Source of the DNA: Segatella oulorum JCM 14966
Lineage (GTDB): Bacteria; Bacteroidota; Bacteroidia; Bacteroidales; Bacteroidaceae
Assembly (NCBI RefSeq): GCF_000613785.1
Contig: NZ_BAJQ01000002.1
Location: forward strand, 1 to 64,000
Length of the DNA: 64,000 nucleotides
Reading direction: 5' to 3'
The position numbers and the translations under genes are program-made. Below are positions 16,076-25,582 of the stretch, piece after piece (position 1 is the stretch's first letter; each line of letters opens with the position of its first letter). The notes beneath the pieces are model-generated. The model saw nothing but the letters and a program-made list of their open reading frames with translations, searched no databases and was not told the DNA's origin.

Positions 16076-16522
16076 ATGGAAATTGGACAAAAACTACCCG
16101 AGGTTCTTGGCACCGACCAAGACGGAAAAGAATGGCATCTCAGCGATTTCGCCGGTAAAAAGCTCGTGCTCTACATCTATCCGCGCGACGCAACGCCAGG
16201 CTGTACGAGCGAGGCTTGCAACCTCAGAGACAACTATGAGCGCTTTCTTGCGCAAGGTTATGCCGTCATTGGTTGCAGCACTCAGGATGCGAAGTCGCAC
16301 AAAAAGTTTATCGAAAAGCATCAGCTGCCGTTCCCGTTGATTGCCGATACCGACCTGAAGTTGGTGCAGGCGCTCGGCGTTTATGGCGAGAAGAAGATGG
16401 CGGGCCGCACGTATATGGGCGTTTTCCGCACCACCTTCATCACCGATGAAGCGGGTGTCGTGACGCAAATCTTTGGTCCTAAGCAAATCAAAGTGAAGGC
16501 ACATGCCGAGCAGATTTTATAG
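16076..16522 (+). CDS. bcp: thiol peroxidase of the Bcp/PrxQ type
   Basis: A 148-residue atypical 2-Cys peroxiredoxin that reduces hydrogen and organic peroxides with thioredoxin. YPRDATPGCTSEACNLRD carries the peroxidatic Cys43 and resolving Cys48, spaced as in E. coli Bcp. GCSTQDAKSHKKFIEKHQLP and PLIADTD also match. Cytoplasmic. It follows yaaA by 59 bases and likely shares its transcript. Confidence 0.95.
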   Translation: MEIGQKLPEVLGTDQDGKEWHLSDFAGKKLVLYIYPRDATPGCTSEACNLRDNYERFLAQGYAVIGCSTQDAKSHKKFIEKHQLPFPLIADTDLKLVQALGVYGEKKMAGRTYMGVFRTTFITDEAGVVTQIFGPKQIKVKAHAEQIL

Positions 16523-16552
16523 TCTGCTCGCGCAACCCACGGCGCGCAACGG

Positions 16553-17488
16553 CTATTTCCATGGCACGATGCGCGCAATCTTGGGTTCCTCGTCCTCCTT
16601 AAAGGGGGTGGATTCATAGCGAAGGGCAACGGTGTCGGCTGCATTTTTCGAGAAAGCGCAGGTCATTTTCGTCCATGGGTCTTCATCGTTATCTTCGAAG
16701 TTCTGCGTTTTGCGCACCCGTTCGACATCTTGCAACGGCCGTCCAAACAGCACTTCCTCGTCGCCTCGCGCACCTTTCCTGCGCATTTCATCAATCACTT
16801 CCTTCGTGAAATAGGACGAAAGCAAAGGCTCAAGTTCGGCGAAGGTAGCTTTATAATGGATTTTTTCGTGGAAATAGATGGCAAACATCTCGCTCAACCG
16901 CGTCAGCAGATAACCGATATCGGCACGGTCGTCGCCCTCAACATCATAGAGTTTGGGCTTTCCCTGTGCCGGAACACAATAGACGAAGTTGAAAAAGCCA
17001 CAAGCCTCAGGCACATCGTCCGTGAAGTTAAAATAAACCGCTGAGGGCGAAACATGGAGCAATTCAAATGCTGACAGCACATAGTGGCGCGGTGATCCCG
17101 AGAGCATGCGGCTCGAAATCTCTTTGTTTTTCAGCACCATCCGACCGCGATAACGCAGCGTGAGAAACACCGAATTATTCAATTCATAGTCGTTGGGCAA
17201 GTATTTAATCTTGTAACGATTAGGCTTCTTGATGCCATAGATTTGCCAATCGCCCACCACCGTGTCGATTACTTCGGTCGAACTGATAATCACGCGCGAC
17301 GTATCGTCTTCTTCTACGGTGTCAATCTCTTCTTCTACGGTGTCAATCTCTTCCTCTACGGTGTCAATCTCCACTTTTGTTGCGCCCGTTCGCGCATCAC
17401 AAACACGGTTGTTGCGGTGGGTTTGCCACGAAACAAGCCCGAAAACAACCATCAACATCACCCATCCTAAAATCGTTATCTGCTTCAT
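16553..17488 (-). CDS. membrane-anchored protein of unknown function with a heptad repeat
   Basis: 311 residues. An N-terminal hydrophobic segment (ITILGWVMLMVVFGLVSW) should anchor it in the inner membrane with the rest outside; there is no lipobox. Next comes an acidic linker in which EEIDTVE is repeated about three times (DNA period 21 bp, near 17310-17375). The folded part holds RYKIKYLPNDYELNNSVFLT and a Cys-containing segment, VPEACGFFNFVYCVP. No family recognised. It ends 31 bases from bcp (convergent) and lies 47 bases downstream of a second membrane protein on the same strand. Confidence 0.7.
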   Translation of the reverse strand: MKQITILGWVMLMVVFGLVSWQTHRNNRVCDARTGATKVEIDTVEEEIDTVEEEIDTVEEDDTSRVIISSTEVIDTVVGDWQIYGIKKPNRYKIKYLPNDYELNNSVFLTLRYRGRMVLKNKEISSRMLSGSPRHYVLSAFELLHVSPSAVYFNFTDDVPEACGFFNFVYCVPAQGKPKLYDVEGDDRADIGYLLTRLSEMFAIYFHEKIHYKATFAELEPLLSSYFTKEVIDEMRRKGARGDEEVLFGRPLQDVERVRKTQNFEDNDEDPWTKMTCAFSKNAADTVALRYESTPFKEDEEPKIARIVPWK

Positions 17489-17535
17489 ATCACTGCTGTT
17501 TTGCTTACAAAATTACAGAAAAAACCAAGTCGCAT

Positions 17536-18078
17536 TTAGTGTATTGATGTCGAATCTACGGGATGTACGGCTTGACTTTCGTGTATGGTTTCTATCACAG
17601 CTTTTGTCTTTGTACGCAAACCACTTTCCGTAGTAAAGCCAAAGATAAAAACAATCACCAGGAGAATAGAGAATAAAAAAGAACTTGCTATGTTCAACCC
17701 AATCGTTTTCAAATTGGATATAGCATGTTTTTCCACAACCTTTTCCACATCATCCGTATGCCGTTTCACCACACTGTCAATGGACTTTTGAAAATCAATA
17801 TCGATTCTTAACAGTTCATCTTGAACGGCTGCCGCAACATTTTCAGATAAGATTGCACGGGCACTCTCCCGATATTTCTTTAGTTGGCTGGGGGTAACAG
17901 ACGACATAATGAAATATTCGAAGTTGCTATCCTCAGGACATTTTCCCTTCTTACGCTTAAAATCTTCTACGAATTCTATCTTGTGTTGCTTATAAATGCT
18001 ATAAGCCAACATACCTATCACATCGTCTTTCCCCGTGATAAGTTTGTCGTAAATAGAATAGAAAGGTTGTTCTGCCAT
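17536..18078 (-). CDS. protein with C-terminal membrane segment, partner of the upstream small gene
   Basis: 180 residues. The N-terminal half is soluble and helical (FYSIYDKLITGKDDVIGMLA then YSIYKQHKIEFVEDFKRKKG). The middle is a likely coiled coil (DFQKSIDSVVKRHTDDVEKV), followed by one strong transmembrane helix (IASSFLFSILLVIVFIFGF) and a short tail. Its ATG overlaps the stop of the preceding gene (TAATG at 18078), which implies coupled translation. Similar helical-plus-one-TM proteins occur as uncharacterised accessory genes in many bacteria. A defence or toxin-like role is conceivable but not shown. Confidence 0.65.
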   Translation of the reverse strand: MAEQPFYSIYDKLITGKDDVIGMLAYSIYKQHKIEFVEDFKRKKGKCPEDSNFEYFIMSSVTPSQLKKYRESARAILSENVAAAVQDELLRIDIDFQKSIDSVVKRHTDDVEKVVEKHAISNLKTIGLNIASSFLFSILLVIVFIFGFTTESGLRTKTKAVIETIHESQAVHPVDSTSIH

Positions 18079-18242
18079 TATTTCTTTCCATTAACAATAC
18101 GTGCATACGACTCGTTTGCACGCTGCGCAATGGTAGCATGTGACATCACAACTCGCCGCACACCAATAGGCGAACGGTAGCTGAATGATACAGAATTGCG
18201 GTCTGTAACAATTCCTCTCTGCGTTTTTACATCGTTTGTCAT
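18078..18242 (-). CDS. small basic protein coupled to the downstream membrane protein
   Basis: 54 residues from MTNDVKTQRGIVTDRN to YARIVNGKK, rich in Arg and Ser (SFSYRSPIGVRRVVMSHATI). An in-frame ATG at 18278 would add 12 residues, but the Met at 18242 gives a more usual start. The stop codon shares an A with the next ATG (TAATG). The conserved-looking tail (SHATIAQRANESYARI) suggests a folded helical protein rather than chance. No family recognised. A two-gene unit with 17536-18078 is the best description. Confidence 0.5.
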   Translation of the reverse strand: MTNDVKTQRGIVTDRNSVSFSYRSPIGVRRVVMSHATIAQRANESYARIVNGKK

Positions 18243-18430
18243 AAGCTTTAATCGATTAATGCATTCCACATAGAACACGTTGCAAATATAAACATTTTCA
18301 ATGAATGGACAAGCGGTCTACTCCTGAAATAATACAAAAAAATAGCAATATTCGCCCTCGCCCACATCTTTATAAGATAAGAATTTGCAGGTTTGCAAGT
18401 GTTTCTCGCTGATTTCCCATGCGAAAGCTG

Positions 18431-18438
18431 TATATTTG
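18431..18438 (+). promoter_or_regulatory. -7 promoter element for pncB
   Basis: TATATTTG lies 24 bases before the ATG of pncB, so the 5' leader would be under 20 nt. No good -33 TTTG. Confidence 0.5.
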
Positions 18439-18461
18439 CAGGCAAAAAAACAACGATAACA

Positions 18462-19676
18462 ATGCAGCAAATCATTACTCATTTCACCGACGACGACCTC
18501 TATAAGTTCACCATGTGTTGTGCCGTCATCGACAACTACCCGCGTGCGCAGGTGCGATACCAGTTTGTCGACCGCAGCAACCGGGTTTATCCGGCTGGTT
18601 TTGCCGAGGCCTTGCGCCAGCAAATCAAAGCGTTAGAACAGGTGGTCATCACCGATGAAGAGGTGGATTTCATGAAAAGGCAATGCCCCTACATGCCCCA
18701 TTGGTTCTTTCAATATCTCAAAGGCTTTCGCTTTTCGAGCGACTGGACGAAGGTTTGGCAAACCGATGAAGGCCATTTGCACGTGGAATTTGAAGGCTCT
18801 TGGAGCGACACCATCCTGTTAGAAGTAAAGGTGTTGGCCATCATCTCTGAGCTATACTATTGCATGACGGGGCAAATCAAGCAATTAGACTACGAGGCTT
18901 TATACACCAAGACGCGCCTGAAGGCCGACCGTTTGCTCGCAGCAGGTTGTGTGTTTTCAGACTTTGGCACGCGCCGTCGCGCATCGTTTACCGCCGAAGA
19001 CACGGTGGTTCGCGCCCTTAAAGACAGCGCTTCGAGCCGCGAATGGGCGGGGCGTTTGGCCGGAACGAGCAACATCTACATTGCCATGCAGCACGATTTG
19101 AAGCCCGTGGGCACCATGGCTCATGAGTTTATCTGCGCCATCGGCGGCATGTTTGGTCCGCAAATGGCCAATCACATCGCTATGAATGCGTGGCGCAACA
19201 CTTTTCGTGGAGCCTTAGGCACCTATCTCTACGACTCATTTGGCTGGGACATTTTCGCCCTAAACTTCTCAGAAGACTTTGCCAACCTGTTCAAAGGGTT
19301 GCGCATTGACTCGGGCGATAACCGCGAACAGCTGCAGAAAATCGTTGAGAAATATCGGTCGTTGGGCATCGATTCGCGCACGAAACAGGTGTTGTTCTCC
19401 AACGCTTTAGACACCGATCGCGCCATTGAAATTCAGCAATATGCGCAGGCCGTTTGCCAACCCTCGTTTGGTATCGGCACCCATTTCACCAACGATTTCG
19501 CAGGAATTGAGCCCCTGAACATCGTCATTAAGTTGGTTGCGGCGAAGATTACCGAGAGTTGGCCCTACTATAACGACACGTGTAAGCTGTCGGAAGACCT
19601 CGGAAAACACACGGGGAAGCCCGAAGTGATTGCCCGTTTTATGCAGGCCTTGCACATGAAGGGGCATGAAGCGTGA
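18462..19676 (+). CDS. pncB: nicotinate phosphoribosyltransferase
   Basis: Converts nicotinate and PRPP to nicotinate mononucleotide in NAD salvage (cytoplasm). 404 residues, normal length. Family features: DLYKFTMCCAV at the start, GCVFSDFGTRRRASF (substrate loop), LAGTSNIYIAMQHDLKPVGT with the His, HEFICAIGG, and LRIDSGDNREQL near the PRPP site. The start at 18462 follows a promoter element; upstream in-frame codons include non-coding promoter sequence. It is divergent from the membrane-protein unit and closed by a strong terminator. Confidence 0.95.
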   Translation: MQQIITHFTDDDLYKFTMCCAVIDNYPRAQVRYQFVDRSNRVYPAGFAEALRQQIKALEQVVITDEEVDFMKRQCPYMPHWFFQYLKGFRFSSDWTKVWQTDEGHLHVEFEGSWSDTILLEVKVLAIISELYYCMTGQIKQLDYEALYTKTRLKADRLLAAGCVFSDFGTRRRASFTAEDTVVRALKDSASSREWAGRLAGTSNIYIAMQHDLKPVGTMAHEFICAIGGMFGPQMANHIAMNAWRNTFRGALGTYLYDSFGWDIFALNFSEDFANLFKGLRIDSGDNREQLQKIVEKYRSLGIDSRTKQVLFSNALDTDRAIEIQQYAQAVCQPSFGIGTHFTNDFAGIEPLNIVIKLVAAKITESWPYYNDTCKLSEDLGKHTGKPEVIARFMQALHMKGHEA

Positions 19677-19716
19677 GCCTATCGCAACCGCAAAACAACG
19701 GAAAGCAAGATGGATA

Positions 19717-19763
19717 TTCTGCCGAGAACGCCCTGCAAAGGGGTTTCTCGGCAGAACTTTTTT
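19717..19763 (+). terminator. intrinsic terminator of pncB
   Basis: TTCTGCCGAGAA and TTCTCGGCAGAA form a perfect 12-bp stem around a 16-nt loop, followed by CTTTTTT. Confidence 0.8.
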
Positions 19764-19850
19764 CAACATATAAAAGCTATTCGCATAAGTGATGGGCATT
19801 TCAAAGGGGTTTCTCGGCAGGATTTTTTTCAGAACATAAAAACCACTCGC
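19737..19850. repeat. 66-bp tandem duplication of the right half of the pncB terminator
   Basis: AAAGGGGTTTCTCGGCAG followed by a T-rich run and a CATAAAAnC stretch occurs at 19737 and again at 19803, a 66-bp step (three times 22). The second copy has no left arm of its own and could compete for pairing with the single left arm. Confidence 0.6.
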
Positions 19851-19943
19851 CCGCGGTAAGCGCGCACCCAAAACACCACGTCCCTTGCCCTCGTCCGCGC
19901 AAGTCCTTGCGATCCCCACGCAATCGCTATCCTTCGATGTTGC

Positions 19944-20068
19944 CCCTGCTATCACATTGTGGAGCCATTTGCACCCTTCAATGTAACAAAATAGGCTTCT
20001 TTACCCTGCAATCTCTACCATATTGTGAGGCAATCTCAACCATTTTAGGAGACAATCTGTTGCATTTT
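19944..20068. repeat. 22-bp module array (6 cores), more degenerate
   Basis: Cores start at 19944, 19966, 19988, 20010, 20032 and 20054, exactly 22 apart. They include AATCTCTACCATATT and AATCTCAACCATTTT, with 7-nt spacers GTGGAGC, ATGTAAC, ACCCTGC, GTGAGGC and AGGAGAC. The array ends 55 bases before the SusC promoter element. Confidence 0.65.
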
Positions 20069-20123
20069 TCTTGTTTTAAAGATTATTAACTGCTAAAATT
20101 TACACTTTCTTCCTATTTTTTTC

Positions 20124-20176
20124 TAAATTTGTTGTGACCTTTTGTTACGGAAAAAACTACAACCTTTTACCGTAAC
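20124..20176 (+). promoter_or_regulatory. promoter element and leader hairpin of the SusC/D operon
   Basis: TAAATTTG (20124-20131) matches the -7 element. About 190 nt of leader follow before the ATG at 20316. Early in the leader GTTACGG (20144-20150) pairs with CCGTAAC (20170-20176). A long structured leader is common for SusC operons and can be a target of antisense or small-RNA control (inference). Confidence 0.45.
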
Positions 20177-20315
20177 CTTAGTGCAAGGCAAGCTGCAATG
20201 TGTGTTAAAGGCATAGCTCAAGACCCATAAAATAAGCTCAAACCAGGGTTTCACTATTGCAAAAATCACACCATCGCAGTCCATACGTGCAATCGTTAAC
20301 AAACCAAGCATACCT

Positions 20316-23300
20316 ATGATTAAATTTTATTCGCTTGCAGCCGTGCTGGCTTTGGCTGTAGATTTGCCAGCATCAGCCACAGGATTACCTCCTGCCAAGG
20401 CTAACTTAAACAGTAATTTGCGTCTTGAAACGCAACAGCAACAAACGCTTTCGGGCACAGTTACCGACACCAATGGCGAGCCAATTATCGGTGCCAGCAT
20501 ATTGGTGAAGGGCACTAACAGTGGTACCATCACCGACTTAAACGGCCATTTCCAGCTCAATGTGCGGCCCGGTGCCACCCTCGTCATCTCGTATATTGGC
20601 TATAAAAAGGTCGAAGTGGCGGCCCAAGCCAATATGAAGGTGAGCTTAGCAGAGAACAATCGTGAGCTCAACGAGGTGGTTGTCGTGGGTTATGGCACCC
20701 AAAAAAAGGTGAACCTCACGGGAGCTGTGGCCAATGTTGATGTCGACAAAGCCATCGCCAGTCGCCCGATTACCGACGTGGGCAAGGCACTTCAGGGCAT
20801 CACTCCGGGCTTAACCATCAACAACCGCATTGGTGGTGTGGGCACAGAAAGCACCATTCGTTTGCGCGGAAGTGTGGGTTCGCTCAGTGCAGCGAGTGGA
20901 ACCAAGCCACTGATTTTGGTCGATAACGTGGAAGTACCGAGTCTGAATCTGGTCAATCCCGACGACATCGAGACCATTTCGGTGCTGAAAGATGCTTCTT
21001 CGGCCTCTATTTATGGTACAAGAGCCGCATGGGGTGTGATTCTTATCACCACCAAGCAAGGGGCAAACAACGACCGCGTGCGCGTGTCTTATTCGAACAA
21101 CTTTGCATGGAACACGCCCACAAAGATGCCCAAACTGGCTACGGCTTCGGACAATGTTGACTTCATTTGGCAAATCATGCAACGCCAAGGTCTCACCCAA
21201 AAGAGTAATATCGGCTACATGATCGATCAGTATGCTATTGGGAAAATCAAAGAGTGGGAGCACAAATATGGCGGCATGTCACAGGCCGATTTGGGCGACA
21301 TGCAGGCAGGAAGAGACTTTGAAGTGCGCAACGGAAAGACCTATTTCTACCGCTCTTTCGACCCCATTAAAGAGTTTACACGCAAGTGGACGCCGCAACA
21401 AAATCACAATCTTTCGGTGACAGGCGGCAACCGCACCACCACATATAACATTAGTTTGAGCTATCTTTCGCAAAAAGGCGTGATGAAGTTCAACACCGAT
21501 AAGTATGACCGCTACACGCTTCACTCCAACATTACCACCAACGTTACCAAATGGTGGCGCGTGAGAAGCAACATCTTGTTTACGCGTTCGGTCAACGATC
21601 AGCCCTATCGTTTCACGTCAGGCCAATATGATGCGTGGTTCTATTTGCTGCGTTGGCCACGCTGGTACCCCTATGCTGACTACGAAGGCAAGCCTTTCCG
21701 CTCGGCAGTTACCGACATTAAGGCCGGCAATCGCGAGAGCCTCACGTCGACTTATCTGCGTGCCAACCTCGGAACAGAGCTTAATCCGCTGAAAAATATG
21801 ACCGTCAATTTCGACTATACCTTCGGCTATGTCAACGATGCTACAAAGCGAAACGGCGGCAGAGTGACGGCCTACGACATGTTTGCCACTGCGCCTTTCA
21901 GCAACTATAAGGACTTGTATGGCAGCACACACGACCGCGTTATTCAGCAAAGCAGCTACACCTTGCAAAACATTTTCAAGGCCTATGCCACCTATAAGTT
22001 TGCACTTCAAGAGAAGCACGACTTCAAATTCATGGCCGGTTTCGATGCCGAAACACGCGAAGCATTGGGACATTATTCCGAAAGACGTGGGCTGATTAGC
22101 CTAAACATGCCCGAGATTGCCTTGACAACGGGCGACCAATACTCCTCCAGCACGTGGGGTTCGTTCCACAATGACTTTGCTGCTGCGGGCTTCTTTGGGC
22201 GCATCAACTACGATTTCCTGCAACGCTATCTCTTTGAATTTAACGCCCGTTATGACGGTTCTTCGCGTTTCCCACAAGGCAAGAAATGGGCATTCTTCCC
22301 ATCTTTCTCGGCCGGTTGGCGCACATCCGAAGAGAAATTCATGGACTGGGCACGCCCCTCTTTAAGCAATTTAAAGCTGCGTGCCTCTTGGGGAACTATC
22401 GGAAACCAAGATGTTGCAGCCAACTCTTTCATCTCAACCATGGCAGCTAATCCCTCAGGATGGGTCATTGGCGGCAAGGAAATCACCTCGTTGGGCACAC
22501 CATCGGTTATCTCTCCGGCCCTCACTTGGGAGCGTGTAACGACGTTTGACGTAGGTCTTGATGCGGGATTGCTGAATAACGAGCTCACATTCACTTTCGA
22601 TTGGTATCGCCGTATCACGTCGAATATGCACACAGCTGGTGAGGCTTTGCCCGCAACATTTGGTGCCAAGGTGCCCAAAGTGAACTATGGCGAACTCACA
22701 GGAACAGGCTTTGAGGTCGGCGTAAACTATCAACACCGCTTCAACAACGGTTTAGGTGTGTCGGCCAGTGCATCACTTTCCCATGTAACCGAGAAGATTA
22801 CGAAGTATAATAAGGAAGATCGTAACATCTATGGCAACTATGAAGGTAAGCGATTGGGCGAGATTTGGGGCTACGAAACCGACCGCCTTTTCCAGGCAGA
22901 TGACTTTAAACCCGACGGAACACTGAAAGATGGCATCGCCAGTCAGGCACTCTACGAGAGTGGAACATTCAAGTTTGGCCCTGGAGATGTGAAGTATAAG
23001 GATTTAAATGGCGACGGAAAGATCACCTATGGCAACAACACTGTTGAGAATCATGGCGACTTAAAAGTCATCGGAAACGCCTTGCCTAACTTCGAATACA
23101 GCTTCAACTTGGGCTGCTCTTACAAGGGATTCGATTTCAATACCTTCTTCCAAGGGGTGGGAAAACGCGACCTTTGGGTAGGTGGAGCCGTGGCTATTCC
23201 CAGTGGAGGATCAGGCTTTATGGATGCAGTCTACGCGCATCAAATGGATTATTGGACGCCATCCAACACCAATGCCTTCTATCCTCGTCCCACAGACATG

Positions 23301-23606
23301 TCATGGGTGGACAATGGACGTAACTTTTTAACGCAAACCCGCTATCTCTGTAATATGGCTTATCTGCGCTGTAAGAACCTCACGGTGGGCTATACGCTGC
23401 CCGATGTTGTGATGAAGAAGATTGCTTTGCAAAGCATTCGTGTGTATTTCAGCGCCGAAAACCTGTTTGAATTCGACCACATGAAGGTTCCTATTGACCC
23501 CGAAAGCACGCAATATAAATCCGGATTTGGCGACAGTCGGTGGTCGTTTGGACGCAGTTATCCCTACATGCGCACGCTTTCTTTTGGCGTTCAAGCCGTG
23601 TTCTAA
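20316..23606 (+). CDS. SusC-like TonB-dependent outer-membrane transporter
   Basis: 1096 residues. Signal region, then a CarboxypepD-like domain (SGTVTDTNGEPIIGASILVK to VISYIGYKK) at about residues 48-115. The SusC signature LNEVVVVGYGTQKKVNLTGA follows, then a plug with STIRLRGSVGSL, PLILVDNVEV and ISVLKDASSASIYGTRAAWG. The barrel ends RTLSFGVQAVF. It imports an oligosaccharide or peptide bound by the SusD lid encoded 21 bases downstream. The ATG at 20316 gives a somewhat unusual signal peptide (MIKFYSLAAVLALAVDLPAS). No glycoside hydrolase lies beside it, so the substrate is unknown. Confidence 0.95.
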   Translation: MIKFYSLAAVLALAVDLPASATGLPPAKANLNSNLRLETQQQQTLSGTVTDTNGEPIIGASILVKGTNSGTITDLNGHFQLNVRPGATLVISYIGYKKVEVAAQANMKVSLAENNRELNEVVVVGYGTQKKVNLTGAVANVDVDKAIASRPITDVGKALQGITPGLTINNRIGGVGTESTIRLRGSVGSLSAASGTKPLILVDNVEVPSLNLVNPDDIETISVLKDASSASIYGTRAAWGVILITTKQGANNDRVRVSYSNNFAWNTPTKMPKLATASDNVDFIWQIMQRQGLTQKSNIGYMIDQYAIGKIKEWEHKYGGMSQADLGDMQAGRDFEVRNGKTYFYRSFDPIKEFTRKWTPQQNHNLSVTGGNRTTTYNISLSYLSQKGVMKFNTDKYDRYTLHSNITTNVTKWWRVRSNILFTRSVNDQPYRFTSGQYDAWFYLLRWPRWYPYADYEGKPFRSAVTDIKAGNRESLTSTYLRANLGTELNPLKNMTVNFDYTFGYVNDATKRNGGRVTAYDMFATAPFSNYKDLYGSTHDRVIQQSSYTLQNIFKAYATYKFALQEKHDFKFMAGFDAETREALGHYSERRGLISLNMPEIALTTGDQYSSSTWGSFHNDFAAAGFFGRINYDFLQRYLFEFNARYDGSSRFPQGKKWAFFPSFSAGWRTSEEKFMDWARPSLSNLKLRASWGTIGNQDVAANSFISTMAANPSGWVIGGKEITSLGTPSVISPALTWERVTTFDVGLDAGLLNNELTFTFDWYRRITSNMHTAGEALPATFGAKVPKVNYGELTGTGFEVGVNYQHRFNNGLGVSASASLSHVTEKITKYNKEDRNIYGNYEGKRLGEIWGYETDRLFQADDFKPDGTLKDGIASQALYESGTFKFGPGDVKYKDLNGDGKITYGNNTVENHGDLKVIGNALPNFEYSFNLGCSYKGFDFNTFFQGVGKRDLWVGGAVAIPSGGSGFMDAVYAHQMDYWTPSNTNAFYPRPTDMSWVDNGRNFLTQTRYLCNMAYLRCKNLTVGYTLPDVVMKKIALQSIRVYFSAENLFEFDHMKVPIDPESTQYKSGFGDSRWSFGRSYPYMRTLSFGVQAVF

Positions 23607-23627
23607 CCCTTAAAATGAAACAACGTT

Positions 23628-25397
23628 ATGAAAACAGCATTTTATTTTGCAATCGCCTCCGCCCTGACGCTTACGGCTTGCAATGATTTTCTCACACGCG
23701 ATCCGTTAGATGAGATTGCCGATAACCCCGAGTTTTGGGACGTAGAGTCAAATATTCGCACCGCCGTTTACGACGAATACACCACCTATTTCCCCGGTTA
23801 TCGCAATCACTGGAATCGCGCAGACTGGTTCTCTCAGACCAATATTGCCGACTGGACCGATGACAACGCACAGCAAAAGGCGACATTCTTCACGAAGGTT
23901 GCCCCGGCATCTACCTCGGCATCGAGTTGGGATTTCAGCGATGTGCGCGTCATCAACGTGCTCATCAATCGCATCAACAGTGCCAATCTGAGCAGCGAAA
24001 CCAAGGAACATTGGCTGGGAGTAACGCGGTTCTTGCGCGCCATGGAGTATGCCAAGCTGGTGAGTCGCTTTGGCAATGTGCCCTATTATGAAGAAGCTTT
24101 GGGCAACACCGACTATACAATGCTCTATCGTCCGCGCGAAAATCGTGTAACGGTGATGAACAAAGTGTTGGACGATCTCAACTATGCCATCCAACACATC
24201 CGCACTTCAGACGGCGAAAAGGGCCTCAACATCACGCGTGATGTGGCGTTGGCCTATGCCTCACGCCTCATGCTTTTCGAGGGCACTTGGCAGAAATATC
24301 GCGAGAACAACACCGCTAATGCGAAACATTTCTTGCAGGCAGCCAAAGACTTTGCCACCACTTTGATGAGTGAAAACCATTACTCATTGTGCGCAAACTA
24401 CAAGGATCTCACCACGTCTGAAGACTTAGCCGGCAACCCCGAAGTGATACTTTACCGTTCGTATGTAGAGGGAGTTGTGATGCATAGCCTCATGACTTTC
24501 CAAAATACAGAGGTCGAAATCGACAGTCCTTCGAAGTCATTGGTCGAGAGTTACCTCACCAAGAACGGGCTACCCATTCATCAAGTGGGCAACACCCAGT
24601 ATCAAGGCGACCATACTTTCGCTGCCGAAGTGACCGACCGCGACCCGCGTTTGGCTGCAACCATCCGAACTTCGGGCCTCTCTTTAACCGGTATCGACGA
24701 CGTTTGGGCCATCTCTGGCTACTTCGGCAATCGTTTTGTCAACCCCAACCTCATCGACAAGCCCGGTGGAAGCAGTTACACCTGCATCACCGACGCACCT
24801 GTAATGAAGCTCAACGAAGTGCTGATGAACTACATAGAAGCGGCTGCCGAACTGGCCGATATGGGCGCTTACACCCTCACTCAGGCCGATTTCGACAAGA
24901 CCATCAACGTGATTCGCGACCGACCCAGCACGCAAATGCCTCATCTTATCTTGGCAGGTAGCAACCTACAAGTGAATGGTGTGACCATCAACGACCCCGA
25001 ACGCGATGCCGATGTGACGCCCATCATTTGGGAAATCCGCCGCGAACGCCGCACCGAATTGGTCTACGAGGGCATTCGTTTCAACGACCTTCGCCGCTGG
25101 AGCAAACTCCATTATGCCGACATGGTGCGCAATCCCAAGGCCAATCGCGGTGCTTATCTCGACAAGACAGCCTTTGTCGCACAGTATAATGCCACCCACA
25201 CCACGCCCATTACCGTTGAAACACTGAAAGGTGTGAAGATTGAAGGGGGCGGAACGGCAGGCTATATCCAACCCATTACCAGCACGGCTCTGATGCGAAC
25301 GATGGCCGAAAAGGATTATCTTTATCCGCTACCGGAAGACCAAATCACGCTTTATAAGAGCCGCGGATATGAACTTCCGCAAAATCCCGGATGGTAA
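23628..25397 (+). CDS. SusD-like surface lipoprotein (RagB/SusD family)
   Basis: 589 residues. Lipoprotein signal MKTAFYFAIASALTLTAC with the lipobox Cys at residue 18, followed by NDFLTRDPLDEIADNPEFW, the usual SusD opening. TPR-like helices are seen around FLRAMEYAKLVSRFGNVPYY and NKVLDDLNYAIQHI. IWEIRRERRTELVYEGIRFN then DLRRW is the conserved C-terminal motif, and it ends in LYPLPEDQI. It binds substrate at the surface and caps the SusC barrel. Co-transcribed with the upstream SusC. Confidence 0.95.
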   Translation: MKTAFYFAIASALTLTACNDFLTRDPLDEIADNPEFWDVESNIRTAVYDEYTTYFPGYRNHWNRADWFSQTNIADWTDDNAQQKATFFTKVAPASTSASSWDFSDVRVINVLINRINSANLSSETKEHWLGVTRFLRAMEYAKLVSRFGNVPYYEEALGNTDYTMLYRPRENRVTVMNKVLDDLNYAIQHIRTSDGEKGLNITRDVALAYASRLMLFEGTWQKYRENNTANAKHFLQAAKDFATTLMSENHYSLCANYKDLTTSEDLAGNPEVILYRSYVEGVVMHSLMTFQNTEVEIDSPSKSLVESYLTKNGLPIHQVGNTQYQGDHTFAAEVTDRDPRLAATIRTSGLSLTGIDDVWAISGYFGNRFVNPNLIDKPGGSSYTCITDAPVMKLNEVLMNYIEAAAELADMGAYTLTQADFDKTINVIRDRPSTQMPHLILAGSNLQVNGVTINDPERDADVTPIIWEIRRERRTELVYEGIRFNDLRRWSKLHYADMVRNPKANRGAYLDKTAFVAQYNATHTTPITVETLKGVKIEGGGTAGYIQPITSTALMRTMAEKDYLYPLPEDQITLYKSRGYELPQNPGW

Positions 25398-25481
25398 AAG
25401 AGACTTGTTGTGGCACGGCGCAGTGGGCTAACGCTGCGCAACCACACTTGTTTACCCAACAAAAAGTTTTCATTCTTATCC

Positions 25482-25523
25482 CCTCCAAAGCGACGTTTCC
25501 TGTTGCTTTGGAGGTTTTCGTTT
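25482..25523 (+). terminator. intrinsic terminator of the SusC/D operon
   Basis: CCTCCAAAGC (25482-25491) pairs with GCTTTGGAGG (25505-25514), followed by TTTTCGTTT. A second inverted repeat, GCGCAG...CTGCGC, lies just upstream (about 25420-25441). Confidence 0.75.
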
Positions 25524-25582
25524 GCCCTTTCCCTCCCATGCCTGTTGCCGACAATCCGGCCATTGCACCGCCAACCCATACA

